64,000 bases of DNA from Methanotorris igneus Kol 5 (GTDB taxonomy: Archaea; AGJL01; Methanococci; Methanococcales; Methanococcaceae). The notes below the pieces were generated by a model that did not search any database, was not told the origin of the DNA, and was given only the letters and a program-made list of their open reading frames with translations. Where the stretch lies: assembly GCF_000214415.1 (NCBI RefSeq), contig NC_015562.1, forward strand, positions 868,001-932,000, written 5' to 3'. Of this stretch, positions 47,627-57,800 are shown piece by piece (the stretch's first letter is position 1; every line of letters starts with the position of its first letter). A program made the position numbers and the translations under genes.

Positions 47627-48256
47627 TTATTCTACAACCTCTTCAGAAACTTCTTTAATTTCTCCATCATCTTTGATTATAACTTCATCTGGCAATACGA
47701 TGTCTGGAGGCATGATTTTTACAGTTACACCAATGACTCCCAACTTCAATTTAGCAAGTTTAAATGCTTTTCTGACAAGTGTTTCTGATGGATCTCCACA
47801 GTGTTTCATGTATCCAGCCATGAATTTTTCTGTTCTTGCTCTTTCCCCAGTCAATTTTCCAGAGATAATTACAACAACTCCTTTTGCCCCTGCGTTCATA
47901 ACTCTTCTTACTGCTGCGTGAGCAACTCTTCTGAAGTGCATTCCTCTTTCCAATGAGGTTGCAATTTTTTGTGCTACGACTTCTGGATCTAAGTTTGGAT
48001 CTTCAATTGGTTTAACTTCAATTTGTGGTTTGTTTACTTTGTATGTTTTTTCAAGAGTTTCTGTTAACTCTTTTACCCTTTTTCCTTTTCTACCAATAAC
48101 AAAACCTGGTTTTTCAGCATATATTGTTATTTTTGTTCCAATTGGTGTCTTCCTAATCTCCATGTGGCTGTATCCTGCCTTTGCCAATGTCTTCTTGAAA
48201 TACTCATCAATTAACATTTCCTTAATACTCTCCTCTACAAATACCCTCTCAATCAT
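47627..48256 (-). CDS. rps3: ribosomal protein uS3
   Basis: Small-subunit head protein at the mRNA entry with a KH domain ([19 protein letters not shown], about residues 50-75) and C-terminal S3 domain. The tail is acidic ([14 protein letters not shown]). 209 residues. Eleven bases follow rpl22. Confidence 0.96.
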   Translation of the reverse strand: MIERVFVEESIKEMLIDEYFKKTLAKAGYSHMEIRKTPIGTKITIYAEKPGFVIGRKGKRVKELTETLEKTYKVNKPQIEVKPIEDPNLDPEVVAQKIATSLERGMHFRRVAHAAVRRVMNAGAKGVVVIISGKLTGERARTEKFMAGYMKHCGDPSETLVRKAFKLAKLKLGVIGVTVKIMPPDIVLPDEVIIKDDGEIKEVSEEVVE

Positions 48257-48266
48257 GCTAACCCTC

Positions 48267-48728
48267 CTAGTGGTATTCTTCTAATATAACTTGTATGTGA
48301 ACTGTCTCTTGGAACTTAGGCGATGCTCTACCAAATGCTCTTGGCATGTATCTTTTGATTGTTGGACCTTTGTTTGATGAGATGTGCTTGATTCTTAATT
48401 TTTCAACATTTAATCCTTTGTATTCTGCGTTTTTCTTAGCATTTTCTAAAACTTTTAAGATTTCTCTTGATGCTTTTACTGGATATCTACCAGCGTGCCA
48501 TCCAAATTTACCTTTTCTGTGTGGAACATCTTTGCAGTGTCTTTTGAATGGAACAAATCTTTTCAATGCAATAACATCTTTTAAATACTGGATAGCATCA
48601 TCTAACTTCATACCATTTAACTCTCTACAGATTTCTACTGCATGTTTTCTTGAGATTTTTAATGCTCTACCCATTGCTCTTGCTGTTTTCTTAGGGTCTG
48701 TCTCTATTTTGTAGTTCAATTTTGCCAT
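48267..48728 (-). CDS. rpl22: ribosomal protein uL22
   Basis: Large-subunit protein lining the exit tunnel. Start ATG 48728 (MAKLNYKIE) follows GAGGTGAATGG; codons upstream are unlike the family. [21 protein letters not shown] and [21 protein letters not shown] are conserved. 153 residues. It is the first gene of this operon here: rps19, rpl2, rpl23, rpl4 and rpl3, which usually precede it, are not upstream; a family A repeat is. Confidence 0.95.
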   Translation of the reverse strand: MAKLNYKIETDPKKTARAMGRALKISRKHAVEICRELNGMKLDDAIQYLKDVIALKRFVPFKRHCKDVPHRKGKFGWHAGRYPVKASREILKVLENAKKNAEYKGLNVEKLRIKHISSNKGPTIKRYMPRAFGRASPKFQETVHIQVILEEYH

Positions 48729-48888
48729 TCCATTCACCTCAAAATCCCAATTTAAAGAAGTAATATCAACGTGTTTTTTTATACCATACATAATCATCAT
48801 AATGTCTTTATAAATAATTCTTTACCAAAGCTCTAATAGCCCTTTTTATTTGATTGAACTTATTTATATATTTTATCATGCTTTTTAA

Positions 48889-49240
48889 AACTATAGTCGT
48901 TTGCGTTATAAGTGGCTAAAAACCTCGACGAAATTAGAAAGATGGATTATGCTTTCATTAAAATTTATGTACGATTTATGCATGATTCGTTATTCTTTCA
49001 AAAAATTGTTAAGTTCAAATATAGTCGTGTGCGTTAGAAGGGTTTTTTGGCAAAACTGAAAGTTTTGCCGTATAATTTGGAAATATGCTATTGACAAATT
49101 CTTAAAGATTTATACCTTATTTCAATTTTTAAGGAGGACTAAAGATTATTTAAAAATTCATTAATGCATAGATACGTTTAAAAATTAATGGCAAAACCAA
49201 AAGGTCGGGAATTCTGCAAATGACTATACACAACACATGC
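48889..49240. repeat. palindromic repeat, family A (copy 3)
   Basis: Two left-type termini, ACTATAGTCGTTTGCG (48891) and TATAGTCGTGTGCGTTAG (49020), the GGCAAAACTGAAAGTTTTGCC hairpin followed by GTATAA (about 49048), and a right terminus GCAAATGACTATA (about 49217). The core from 49100 to 49200 is recognisably homologous to 17630-17740. It sits upstream of the rpl22 operon and may mark an old breakpoint of the ribosomal cluster. Confidence 0.7.
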
Positions 49241-49396
49241 TCTAATATACTATGATATTTCATATATAAATGTTAAATTGTTCTAAAATAATGACAGCAA
49301 TAACAAATACAAACTATTAAAGAAAAGAAAATATGCTTACGCATTAAAAGACGCAAAAATTAGGTTTAAAAATTATTATAAATAAAATTACCAAAC

Positions 49397-49666
49397 TTAT
49401 GCAAGTGATACTTCAACAACCTCTACACTTTCAACATTTTCTAAGTTTCTCAATGCTTCTTCAATTGGCTCTGTTCCTCCTTCTTTTTCTTCCATCTCTA
49501 CAACAACATAAACTGCATACAAACCAAATGCCAATGGTTCATCTGAAACTCCTCTGCAAACTGCATCTGTTTTCTCAATTGTCTCTTTAACCTTCTCTTT
49601 TAATTCCTCTTTGTTTACTTCTGGACTTGTTGGCATAACTTTTATCTTAGCAAGAACTTTTGCCAT
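49397..49666 (-). CDS. elongation factor aEF1-beta
   Basis: Guanine nucleotide exchange factor for aEF1A. The short archaeal form (89 residues) covers the catalytic domain: VLAKIKVMPTSPEVN, GVSDEPLAFGLYAVYVVVEM and EEALRNLENVESVEVVEV. ATG 49666 lies 4 bases after GGTGG; the preceding ATG 49669 is too close. It is followed upstream-to-downstream by the zinc-ribbon gene in the same orientation. Confidence 0.93.
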   Translation of the reverse strand: MAKVLAKIKVMPTSPEVNKEELKEKVKETIEKTDAVCRGVSDEPLAFGLYAVYVVVEMEEKEGGTEPIEEALRNLENVESVEVVEVSLA

Positions 49667-49723
49667 CATTCCACCTTGCTTATTTATTAATGCTGCTAAA
49701 TATGCTGAACTCATTATTAAGCG

Positions 49724-49888
49724 TTATGGTCCTTCAAAACCACACTCTGGGCACTTGTATGGGTTACTTAATTTTCTGCATTTTTCACATCTAACTATCT
49801 CTACTTTACCACAGTTTGGACACAAGAATCTTGTTGCATGTTCTCTTGGGGTAATCTCAGCATTGCATGATATGCATACGTATTTCAT
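49724..49888 (-). CDS. small zinc-ribbon protein (HVO_2753-like)
   Basis: 54 residues with four CxxC pairs: CISC, CPNCG, CEKC and CPECG, giving two zinc sites. This matches archaeal small zinc-finger proteins commonly encoded next to aEF1-beta, which have been tied to growth and RNA or protein binding in haloarchaea. ATG 49888 follows GGTGGTAGA. That site lies in a stretch that appears to be the old 3' end of mfnE. Confidence 0.85.
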   Translation of the reverse strand: MKYVCISCNAEITPREHATRFLCPNCGKVEIVRCEKCRKLSNPYKCPECGFEGP

Positions 49889-49896
49889 TCTACCAC

Positions 49897-50123
49897 CATG
49901 TTTATTTTTCTATGAAACTTTTAGAAAAAGTTATGCAAATCAAAGATTCGCTATCCAACCTACGGTTGGTTTCATCAAAAAGATGCATCACCTCAGTTTG
50001 CTTGGTGATGCCTCGTAGTTTTCTACAAACAATGTTTTTATTACATGAAACTTTTAAAAAGCTTTATTCAAATAAGATAGGATACCTACTCCACAGGATC
50101 CTTAGAGATTGTAACATTATAAG
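49897..50123. repeat. two family B palindromic repeats in series with duplicated mfnE ends
   Basis: First unit: ATGAAACTTTTAGAAAAAGTT (about 49912), hairpins including CCAACC/GGTTGG, then TTTCATCAAAAAG and GCATCACC/GGTGATGC. Second unit starts ATGAAACTTTTAAAAAGC at about 50044. Each unit is preceded by a short sequence resembling the mfnE 3' end: ACCATGTTTATTTTTCTAT (49896-49914), ACAATGTTTTTATTACAT (50029-50046) and the in-gene ACCATGTTATTTTTGTGCAT (50129-50148). Confidence 0.65.
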
Positions 50124-50753
50124 TTAAAACCATGTTATTTTTGTGCATATATCCATTTTTCCATTTAGTAAATTGATTATTCTCTCAGGATATTTCCCAT
50201 TTACCACATAACAATTCATTTTATATTTTATAAGTAGTTGGGGTAAGTGTTTATCAACAGATGTAAAGCCTCTAATGTCTTTTGCACTTATAGTATTTAA
50301 TAATTTCCCTCCAGGATATTTATCATATACTCCATCAACATCAGTCGCAACTATTATTTCCTCCATGTTTAAGAACTTTGCCACATACAACGCTATTGTA
50401 TCTGATGTTACATCCCAAGAATGAGGCAATTCATCAGCTGAGAGAATTAATTTTGAAGGTAAAAAGATAATCTTACCATTTTTTTCCAATATTCTCTTTG
50501 CATCAAAAAGATTATCTGTTGTTTCTATGCCAGAAATCTCTGAAAAATACAATCCCATTAAATCAACACAGAGCGTTGCAAGCTTATGTGCCCCACTATC
50601 ATTTAGGTTTGTTTTTTCGTAGAGCTTTCTTACAACATTAGCAAACTCTCCTCCGCCGGGAATAATAATTATTGGTTTCTCTATTTTTTTTAATTCATTT
50701 AATAATCTTTCTGCATGATATGTTAAACTACCACCTATTTTTATTAGATGCAT
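50124..50753 (-). CDS. mfnE: methanofuran biosynthesis kinase MfnE
   Basis: Amino-acid-kinase-fold enzyme that phosphorylates the aminomethylfuran methyl phosphate intermediate to its diphosphate in methanofuran synthesis. IKIGGSLTYHAERL, IIPGGGEFANVVR and ATDVDGVYDKYP mark the ATP and phosphate sites; 209 residues, as in the M. jannaschii enzyme. The C-terminus CTKITWF appears to be rebuilt by the repeat inserted after it. Confidence 0.88.
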   Translation of the reverse strand: MHLIKIGGSLTYHAERLLNELKKIEKPIIIIPGGGEFANVVRKLYEKTNLNDSGAHKLATLCVDLMGLYFSEISGIETTDNLFDAKRILEKNGKIIFLPSKLILSADELPHSWDVTSDTIALYVAKFLNMEEIIVATDVDGVYDKYPGGKLLNTISAKDIRGFTSVDKHLPQLLIKYKMNCYVVNGKYPERIINLLNGKMDICTKITWF

Positions 50754-50777
50754 GTTTTCACTCTTTCTTATTTTTAA

Positions 50778-51080
50778 TTAAAACTCAAGGTCTCCAATGT
50801 CATCTACAAAATCTCCCATATCATCTCCAATATCATCCACAAATTCCTCCATGCTCTCTTCAATTATTTCATCATCCATCATATCTTCAGCAATATGCTC
50901 AATTGCCTCCGCTGCTAAAACTCCTGCAGCAACCGCACCAGCAGTTTCTAAGAAATTTGAACCTCTGGAAATCTCAGCATATTTTGGGGCTTTAATTTCA
51001 TAATATCTCTTCCTTCCAAACAAGAGATAACCAATTAAAATACCAATTCCCATGAGTATAAAAATTGTAATTATGGACAT
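50778..51080 (-). CDS. small membrane protein with acidic tail
   Basis: One N-terminal transmembrane helix (IITIFILMGIGILIGYLLFG) with a basic flank (RKRYYEIKAPK), a second alanine-rich helix (TAGAVAAGVLAAEAIEHIAED) and a strongly acidic tail (DDIGDDMGDFVDDIGDLEF). About 100 residues. ATG 51080 has GTGATGG just before it. No family recognised. It precedes mfnE by 24 bases and may be co-transcribed. Confidence 0.65.
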   Translation of the reverse strand: MSIITIFILMGIGILIGYLLFGRKRYYEIKAPKYAEISRGSNFLETAGAVAAGVLAAEAIEHIAEDMMDDEIIEESMEEFVDDIGDDMGDFVDDIGDLEF

Positions 51081-51120
51081 AACCATCACATATTTAAATT
51101 TTTATTCTTTGTCTTAAATT

Positions 51121-51601
51121 GAGTGTGGTGCATAATTGATACATCTAAATTTATGCCCTAACATCTTTAATCCTTATTAATGGGCAACCATTATGTTTTT
51201 AGGTTGTAAATAGCTAATATCTGTGCGGTTACAACTGATAATATACAGAAAACGTATTTTTTCTTAAAACCTTTTATATTCGTCCAAAATCCATTCATAA
51301 TTTAGTTTTTTATTATCGAATTTAACTGCTCTATTCGTTCTCTCATCTTTGCAAACTTTTTATCCATTTTTCTCTTTTTATCTTTACCTAATCTTCTTGG
51401 ATTATGTCTAGTTTTAAGTATAACACCATGAACCTGCCACGCTGTTAATTTTAAATCTCCGATTTATCAGTAAGGTATTTATCTATCAAAGTTATAACTA
51501 TCTTAACGGCGTCCATGGGTATTCACCATTCGATTTTTATCACTTTTTGTATTCTATTTTTGACTCACCATATTTAAATTTTTTAATTATGCACCACCCT
51601 C
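51121..51601 (-). mobile_element. non-autonomous transposon relic with 17-bp ends and 16-bp target duplication
   Basis: Termini GAGTGTGGTGCATAATT (51121-51137) and AATTATGCACCACCCTC (51585-51601) are inverted repeats with one mismatch. The identical sequence TTCTTTGTCTTAAATT flanks them on both sides (51105-51120 and 51602-51617). The 481-bp interior has minus-strand fragments of a basic protein broken by many stops. The family is not recognised; the long target duplication is notable. Confidence 0.85.
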
Positions 51602-51648
51602 TTCTTTGTCTTAAATTTATTATTAATATTCCACTCTATTCCTAAGAT

Positions 51649-52896
51649 TTATTTTAAAATTTCATAGAATATTTTCGCCATTTTTATTAAATCCTCTATT
51701 TTTATATGCTCATTTGGTTGATGGGCTGTTTCCTTACCAATACCCCAAACTACTGTATCATACCCCTTCTCTCTCAAAAACGCTGCCACTGTTCCTCCAC
51801 CCATTCCACAAAGTTTTGGCTCTTTATTTAAAACTTTCTTTATTACATCCTTTAACTCTAAAACTATTGTGGAATCTTCCTTTGTTCTTTGGGATTTTTC
51901 CACCTTTAGTATTTCGTAGGTAATCTCAATCTCATCTTCATTCTTTTTATCATAAAGGATGAGATATTTATCAATATTTTTCTTAAACTCCTTAATATAC
52001 TCCTCAATAAATTTCAAAACCTCATCTACATCATAATCTGGCAAAATCCTACAATCAAAGCAAACTTCAACATATCCCGGAATTGTGTTGGTGTTTTCTA
52101 CATTATTTACAATAACTGTTGGCTCAAAAGTTGATTGTGGTGGGGAAAAGATACCATCTTTTCTATTATATTTCTCATACAATCTCCTATACAACCCATT
52201 TGCAAAGTTAAACATTAAGATGTCGGCATTAATTCCATCATCTGGCATACTTCCATGGCACTGCTTTCCTTTTATTTTAAATTTAATCCACAATATGCTT
52301 TTCTCTGCTATCTCAATGTAGTTCCCTTCTGGCGTACCAAAATCTGGGACAATTATTAAATCATCCTTTTTGAATATCTCTTTTTCATAGTTATCTAATA
52401 GATATTTTAACCCATATTCACTGCCATCTTCCTCATCAGACACAAATATTAAACATAAATTGTATTTTGGGGAAATATTGCTTTCAAAAATCATTTTCAA
52501 CAGCAAAAATGAAGAAACAATTGCTTTATGGTTATCTTCACTCCCCCTCCCATATATCATACCATCCTTTATAACTGGCTCATAAGGATTAGTTTCCCAT
52601 AAACTTAAATCGCCCTCTGGAACCGTATCAAGGTGAGAAATGATATGTAAGGTCTTTTCTTTTTCAAAATCAAATTTTGCAACTATATTAGGTCTTTCTA
52701 TGCCATATTTATCCACAACGTTGTATGTTTTTATAGTGCAGTTTTTTATGTTGTATTTTTTAATATACTCACCTAATTTGTTTAATACATATTCTGCCTT
52801 TTCCTTCTCTCCTTTTCCTCCAAATGTTGGATTTACTGAATTTATCTTGATTAAATCGGATGATATTTTTATGGTTTCCTCTATAATGTCTTTCAT
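51649..52896 (-). CDS. M20-family metallopeptidase/deacylase
   Basis: Two-zinc hydrolase of the DapE/ArgE/PepV group. Metal ligands are seen in HIISHLDTVPEGD, GRGSEDNHKA, VSDEEDGSEYG (catalytic Glu and ligand) and GKETAHQPNEH; the lid domain lies between about residues 190 and 310. ATG 52896 follows AGGTGTC and gives 415 residues. The substrate may be N-succinyl-diaminopimelate or a small peptide; sequence alone does not decide. Confidence 0.87.
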   Translation of the reverse strand: MKDIIEETIKISSDLIKINSVNPTFGGKGEKEKAEYVLNKLGEYIKKYNIKNCTIKTYNVVDKYGIERPNIVAKFDFEKEKTLHIISHLDTVPEGDLSLWETNPYEPVIKDGMIYGRGSEDNHKAIVSSFLLLKMIFESNISPKYNLCLIFVSDEEDGSEYGLKYLLDNYEKEIFKKDDLIIVPDFGTPEGNYIEIAEKSILWIKFKIKGKQCHGSMPDDGINADILMFNFANGLYRRLYEKYNRKDGIFSPPQSTFEPTVIVNNVENTNTIPGYVEVCFDCRILPDYDVDEVLKFIEEYIKEFKKNIDKYLILYDKKNEDEIEITYEILKVEKSQRTKEDSTIVLELKDVIKKVLNKEPKLCGMGGGTVAAFLREKGYDTVVWGIGKETAHQPNEHIKIEDLIKMAKIFYEILK

Positions 52897-52970
52897 ATAG
52901 ACACCTTTAATTCTTATAGTCATAACTATTGTTTTATGTTTTATATTTTTTAAATATTAATGGGGATAGT

Positions 52971-53546
52971 ATGAGATGTGCAAGGTGCAATAGAAAGGAC
53001 TGCCAAAATGGAAAAAACTGCAAAGAAAATATACTAAAAGAGATTTTAAAAGAATATAAAAAAGAGGAAAACCTAAAAATAGCAAAAGTTGCTTCTTTTA
53101 TTGAAGGGAATTTCTACATGAAAAAAACGAGATTGGAGGAGATTATTGAGTTTTGCAAAATGATGAATTACAAAAGGATCGGCATTGCTTTTTGCATTGG
53201 GTTGGAAAAAGAAGCAGAAATTTTAGATAAAATATTATCTAAGCATTTTGAGGTTTATTCTGTATGTTGTAAGGTTTGTGGTATTAATAAGGATGAATTT
53301 GAATTAACTCACATCAACAAAAATCAAAAAGAAACTATGTGTAATCCAATCGCCCAAGCATTAATTTTAAATGAAAAAAAGACGGATTTAAATATCATCT
53401 TAGGCCTTTGTGTTGGACATGACATCCTATTTCAAAAATACTCCAACGCCCCAACAACAACATTTGCAGTTAAGGACAGAGTCCTCACTCACAATCCCCT
53501 AGGGGTTATTTATAGCAAATATTACCTAAGAAAATTTGGTATTTAG
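52971..53546 (+). CDS. DUF1847 cysteine-rich protein
   Basis: 191 residues. The N-terminal MRCARCNRKDCQNGKNC is a probable metal or Fe-S site; further conserved cysteines lie in VCCKVCG and ETMCNP, and LGLCVGHD is a family motif. It probably binds metal and its function is unknown. ATG 52971 follows GGGGATAGT; the open frame upstream is not family-like. It is divergent from the M20 peptidase. Confidence 0.75.
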   Translation: MRCARCNRKDCQNGKNCKENILKEILKEYKKEENLKIAKVASFIEGNFYMKKTRLEEIIEFCKMMNYKRIGIAFCIGLEKEAEILDKILSKHFEVYSVCCKVCGINKDEFELTHINKNQKETMCNPIAQALILNEKKTDLNIILGLCVGHDILFQKYSNAPTTTFAVKDRVLTHNPLGVIYSKYYLRKFGI

Positions 53547-53620
53547 CCCAGAATGCTTGACTTCCACAGCCCTACCATAAAACTAAACCTTAAATTTATA
53601 TATAAAAATTTGGTGAGATG

Positions 53621-54703
53621 ATGAAATTTTTCAACAGAGAAAAAGAAATAAAAGAAATCCTAAGCATTTTAGAAGATGAGCCAAATAACATTTATTTTAT
53701 CTTTGGTTCTATAAACAGTGGTAAAACTACTTTAATAAAACACATCATAGAGAATAAACTCAACAGAGATAAATATGTAGTTTTTTACATAAACCTTAGA
53801 GAACATTTTATTTCAAGATATGAAGATTTTATTGAAGTTTTATTCAATACTTATGAAGAATCATTTATTGAAAAAATTAAAAGATACTTTCTAAGCTTTA
53901 TTAAAGATTTACCTAATAATATCGACATTAACTCAACAATATTAACCGGAATTCCAATCCCAAAAAATCTCATAAATGAATTTTTATCAAAAAAAAATTC
54001 TGAAAATGTCTTTAAGTATTTAACTAAAATTTTTGAAGATGTTAAGAGGAAAGGCAAACAGCCAATCTTAATTATAGATGAATTACAAAAAATAGGAGAT
54101 TTAAAAATAAACGGATTTTTAATCTATGAATTATTTAATTTCTTCATTGATTTAACAAAAGAAAAGCATATATGCCATGTTTTATGTTTAAGTTCAGACA
54201 GTTTATTCATTGAGAAGGTTTATGATGAAGCGATGCTTAGGGATAGAGTAGATTATATCTTAGTTGATGACTTTGATGAAGAGACGGCATTAAAATTCAT
54301 TAATTTCTATGCAAAAGAAAAAAATATCAAACTTGATAAAAAAGAAAAAGAACTTATTTATTCTTATGTTGGTGGAAAACCAATCCTAATTATAAAAGTT
54401 ATAAACAAAATGAAAATAAAAAATCTCAGTGATATACTAGATGAACTATTAAAAGTTGAAATTTCAAAATTAGAAAACCTTTTGGAAGATATTAAAGAAG
54501 GCAACTACAATGTTAATTATGAAGAAGTTATTGAATCATTAAAATTATTTAAAAATACTTACTCAATCCCAAAAAGCAAAATAAAAAAAGATATTAGAAA
54601 TTTACTAATAAAAAAGAATTATTTATTCTTAAATCCAGTAAATAATGAAATAAAACCCCAAAGTTTCTTAATTTGGAATGCAATAAAAGAATTTTATAAA
54701 TAA
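53621..54703 (+). CDS. archaeal STAND-like ATPase (copy 2)
   Basis: Paralogue of the ATPase at 20124-21218, with the same N-terminus ([14 protein letters not shown]) and C-terminus ([13 protein letters not shown]). Walker [11 protein letters not shown], Walker B ILIIDELQ and [13 protein letters not shown] are present. 360 residues. ATG 53621 has GGTGAG 4 bases before it. It converges with smc, its stop being about 120 bases from the smc stop across a repeat. Confidence 0.82.
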   Translation: MKFFNREKEIKEILSILEDEPNNIYFIFGSINSGKTTLIKHIIENKLNRDKYVVFYINLREHFISRYEDFIEVLFNTYEESFIEKIKRYFLSFIKDLPNNIDINSTILTGIPIPKNLINEFLSKKNSENVFKYLTKIFEDVKRKGKQPILIIDELQKIGDLKINGFLIYELFNFFIDLTKEKHICHVLCLSSDSLFIEKVYDEAMLRDRVDYILVDDFDEETALKFINFYAKEKNIKLDKKEKELIYSYVGGKPILIIKVINKMKIKNLSDILDELLKVEISKLENLLEDIKEGNYNVNYEEVIESLKLFKNTYSIPKSKIKKDIRNLLIKKNYLFLNPVNNEIKPQSFLIWNAIKEFYK

Positions 54704-54716
54704 ATCAATAAAAATC

Positions 54717-54825
54717 TTATAGTTTAATACCAACAACCTTACTCAATCCATTCTCACATGAAACTTTTAGAAAAAGTTTCATCAAAAAATATACAATATC
54801 ATCCCACTACACCCAACCTCCAAAG
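54717..54825. repeat. family B palindrome with duplicated smc 3' end
   Basis: Read on the minus strand, 54755-54717 encodes ENGLSKVVGIKL and a TAA, matching the last codons of smc (54864-54826, ENGLSKVVGIRL, TGA). Between the two copies lies the minimal family B unit TGAAACTTTTAGAAAAAGTT followed by TCATC (about 54759-54783) and a short C-rich stretch. Confidence 0.8.
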
Positions 54826-57800
54826 TCATAACCTAATCCCTACAACCTTACTCAATCCATTCTCCATACAAACCCCATACAAAGTATCTGCTCTACTAAC
54901 CATCTGCTCTCTATGGGAAATGACGATAAATTGAGTTGTTTTTGATGCATTTTTAATCATATCCCCAATTAATGCAGCATTTTTTGTATCCAATGCGGCA
55001 TCAACCTCATCCAATACATAAAATGGGGATGGATTTAGTTCTTGTATTGCAAATAAGAACGCTAAAGCAGTTAATGACTTCTCTCCCCCGCTCATAACAT
55101 CCAAACTCTGCAACTTCTTGCCCTTTGGTGATGCATCTATTAAAAGCCCGCCTTCAAATGGATTCTCTTCATTCTCCAAACTCAACTTTCCAGTTCCACC
55201 AATTTCTTTGTATATCTTCTCAAAGTTTTTCGCTACCTTCTCAAACACTTCCATAAATACCTCTTTCTTCCTCTTTTCCACTTCCTCCATTAATTGCAGA
55301 TACTTTTTCTCATCCCTCTCATATTCTTTCCTCTTCTCAATCAACTCGTTATACCTTTCAAAAACAAAATTATAGTCCTCAATAGCCCTCATATTCACTG
55401 GTTCTAATTTTTTAATCTCAGTTTCAAGGTTTGCCTGATGTCTTTCAAGTTCATCAATATCCAGCATTATCAACTTCTCACTAACCTCCACCTTTTCGCA
55501 GAGATAGAGTTTCCTCTCCTCTTCCTCTAACTTTGCCTCATATTTTGCCTTATCAACCAACAAATCCCCAATTTTATTTTCAATTTCCTTAATTTTATTT
55601 AAAAGTTCATTTTTTTGTTTGTAGAGATTTTTTATCTCATTTTCATACACTTCCTTTTTCTCATTCAACTCTTTCAAGTTTTTGGTTAATTCTTCATACT
55701 TCTCTTTCTTTTTCTTTAAAATTTCTGTATTCTTCTCTATGTTTGATTTGTAAAACTCAATATTCTTGCTTAAAATTTCCTTCTTCTCATTCAATTCCTT
55801 TATTCTTTCATTTAACTCATTAATTTTTGGGATTAAAACATCTTTAACAAGTGTCAAACCTTTCTCTATCTCATTTTGCATCTTGTTTTTTATTTTGGTT
55901 AATTTTTCTATCTCAGCATCAATTTCCTTAATCCTTGTAATGTGTTGTTGATTTTCAAAGGATTTAAGTTCATTCAAAATATTCTCTCTTTGGGACATCA
56001 AATTGTCTATTCTCTTTTCCAAATTCCCTATTTTATAAAGAAGTTCTTCTTTTTCATCATTTAGTTCCTCCAACTCCTCAGCAATCTTTTTATTTTCTAA
56101 TTCAAGTTCCTTTATTTTTAAATTGTTGTTTTTTATTGTCTCTTCTTTCTTTAACTCATCTTCTCTAATAATTCTTAATTTACTCTCCAACTCTGCCTTT
56201 CTTGATGAGTAGTAGGATATTTTGTTGTTTAATTCCTCGATGTTTCTTTTTATCTCCTTTAATTTATCTTCAACCTTCATTATTTCATCGGTAAGTTGCT
56301 CTAACTTTGAAAGGTCAACATCAACCTTAATTCTTGATTTCCTTTTAACACTTCCCCCAACCATGGCCCCAGATGGTTCTATAACATCCCCCTCTAATGT
56401 AACAAACCTCACTCTCCTGTATTTTTTTGATAATTCCTTCGCAACATCCAAATTTTCAACAATTATTGTATTTCCAAACACATAGTTAAAGACATTCCTA
56501 TATTTTTCATCAAACTCCACCAAATCAATTGCTCTCCCAACGACACCATCCTCATAAACGTAATCTGCCTCCCTTCCCTCAATTCTATCCAATGGTAAAA
56601 ATGTGGCCCTTCCAAGGTTCTTCTTCTTTAAATATTCAATTGCCCTTGCCCCATCTTCCATTCTCTTAATAACAATAAAATTCAACCTATTCCCTGCTGC
56701 TATCTCTATTGCTATTTGATATTCTGGTTTTGTCTTTCCTAAGTTACCAACAATATCAATAACTCCTGGAAGATTTGCATTTAAGATTTCCTTTATTGTT
56801 CTATCTAAATGTATATCCTCCATTTCTTTCAATGCCTTTACTCTTGCGTTTTCCTTTACATACTCTGAGTGAAGTTCATCTAATTTATTTTGATAAACCT
56901 TCTTTTCCTCCTCCAATTTCTGCAACTGCTTTTTTGAAAATTCAAGTTCAACAGCTACATCCTCAAGTTCTTTATATAAAGTCCTTGTATCTTCCTTTTT
57001 ATTTGCTAAAATTTCTAATTCCTTCTTTAATTTTTCAATGGTTTCGTTATTGTTTTTTAATGCATAAGATTTTTTGTTTATTTCCCCCTCTATTTTATTC
57101 AACTCTTCCCTCAACTTGTAGAGTTCATTTTGGGCTTTTGCAATCTCCTCTGAGATTTCACTCTCTTTTTTCTTCAATGCCTCTATAATATCTTCGCTTT
57201 CTTTAATCTTTGATTTTAAATCTTCCCTTTCCCTTTCCAAATTACCTATTTTTTCCTGAATTTCTTTAATTTCTTTTTCTTTTTCCATTATTTCTTTTCT
57301 TATATTCACTATTTTGTTATGAGTTTCCTTTACCTCATTATCCTTCTCCTCAATGTTTTTTTCTATATTAGTAAGTTCATTTATAGTTCTATTTAGTGCT
57401 TTTCTGTCATTTTCAATGCTAATTTCTAATTCTTTTATGGATTTGTGGAGTTCTATGACCTCTTCATTACCCTTCTCTTGCAGTTCGTTGATTATGTTAT
57501 TTAGTTTGTTTTTTAACTCTGCTATTTGGTTGTCTATCTCATCGACATCCTCTTGAAACTCTTCCTTTAATTCATTTAATTTTTCAATTTCATTTTTTAT
57601 CTCATCCAAAACTACATTCAAGAAATCTATTCTTTTGGATATTAGAGCATATTTTGTCATCTTTAGTTCTTCATTTAATGCAATATATTTTTCTGCGTCC
57701 TCCTTTTCTTTCTTCAATTTCTCAAGATTGCTTTTTACCTCATTTATCCTAATATCTATTTTTTCAATATATTCTCTTGCCTTTTCCAATTCTGCCTTTG

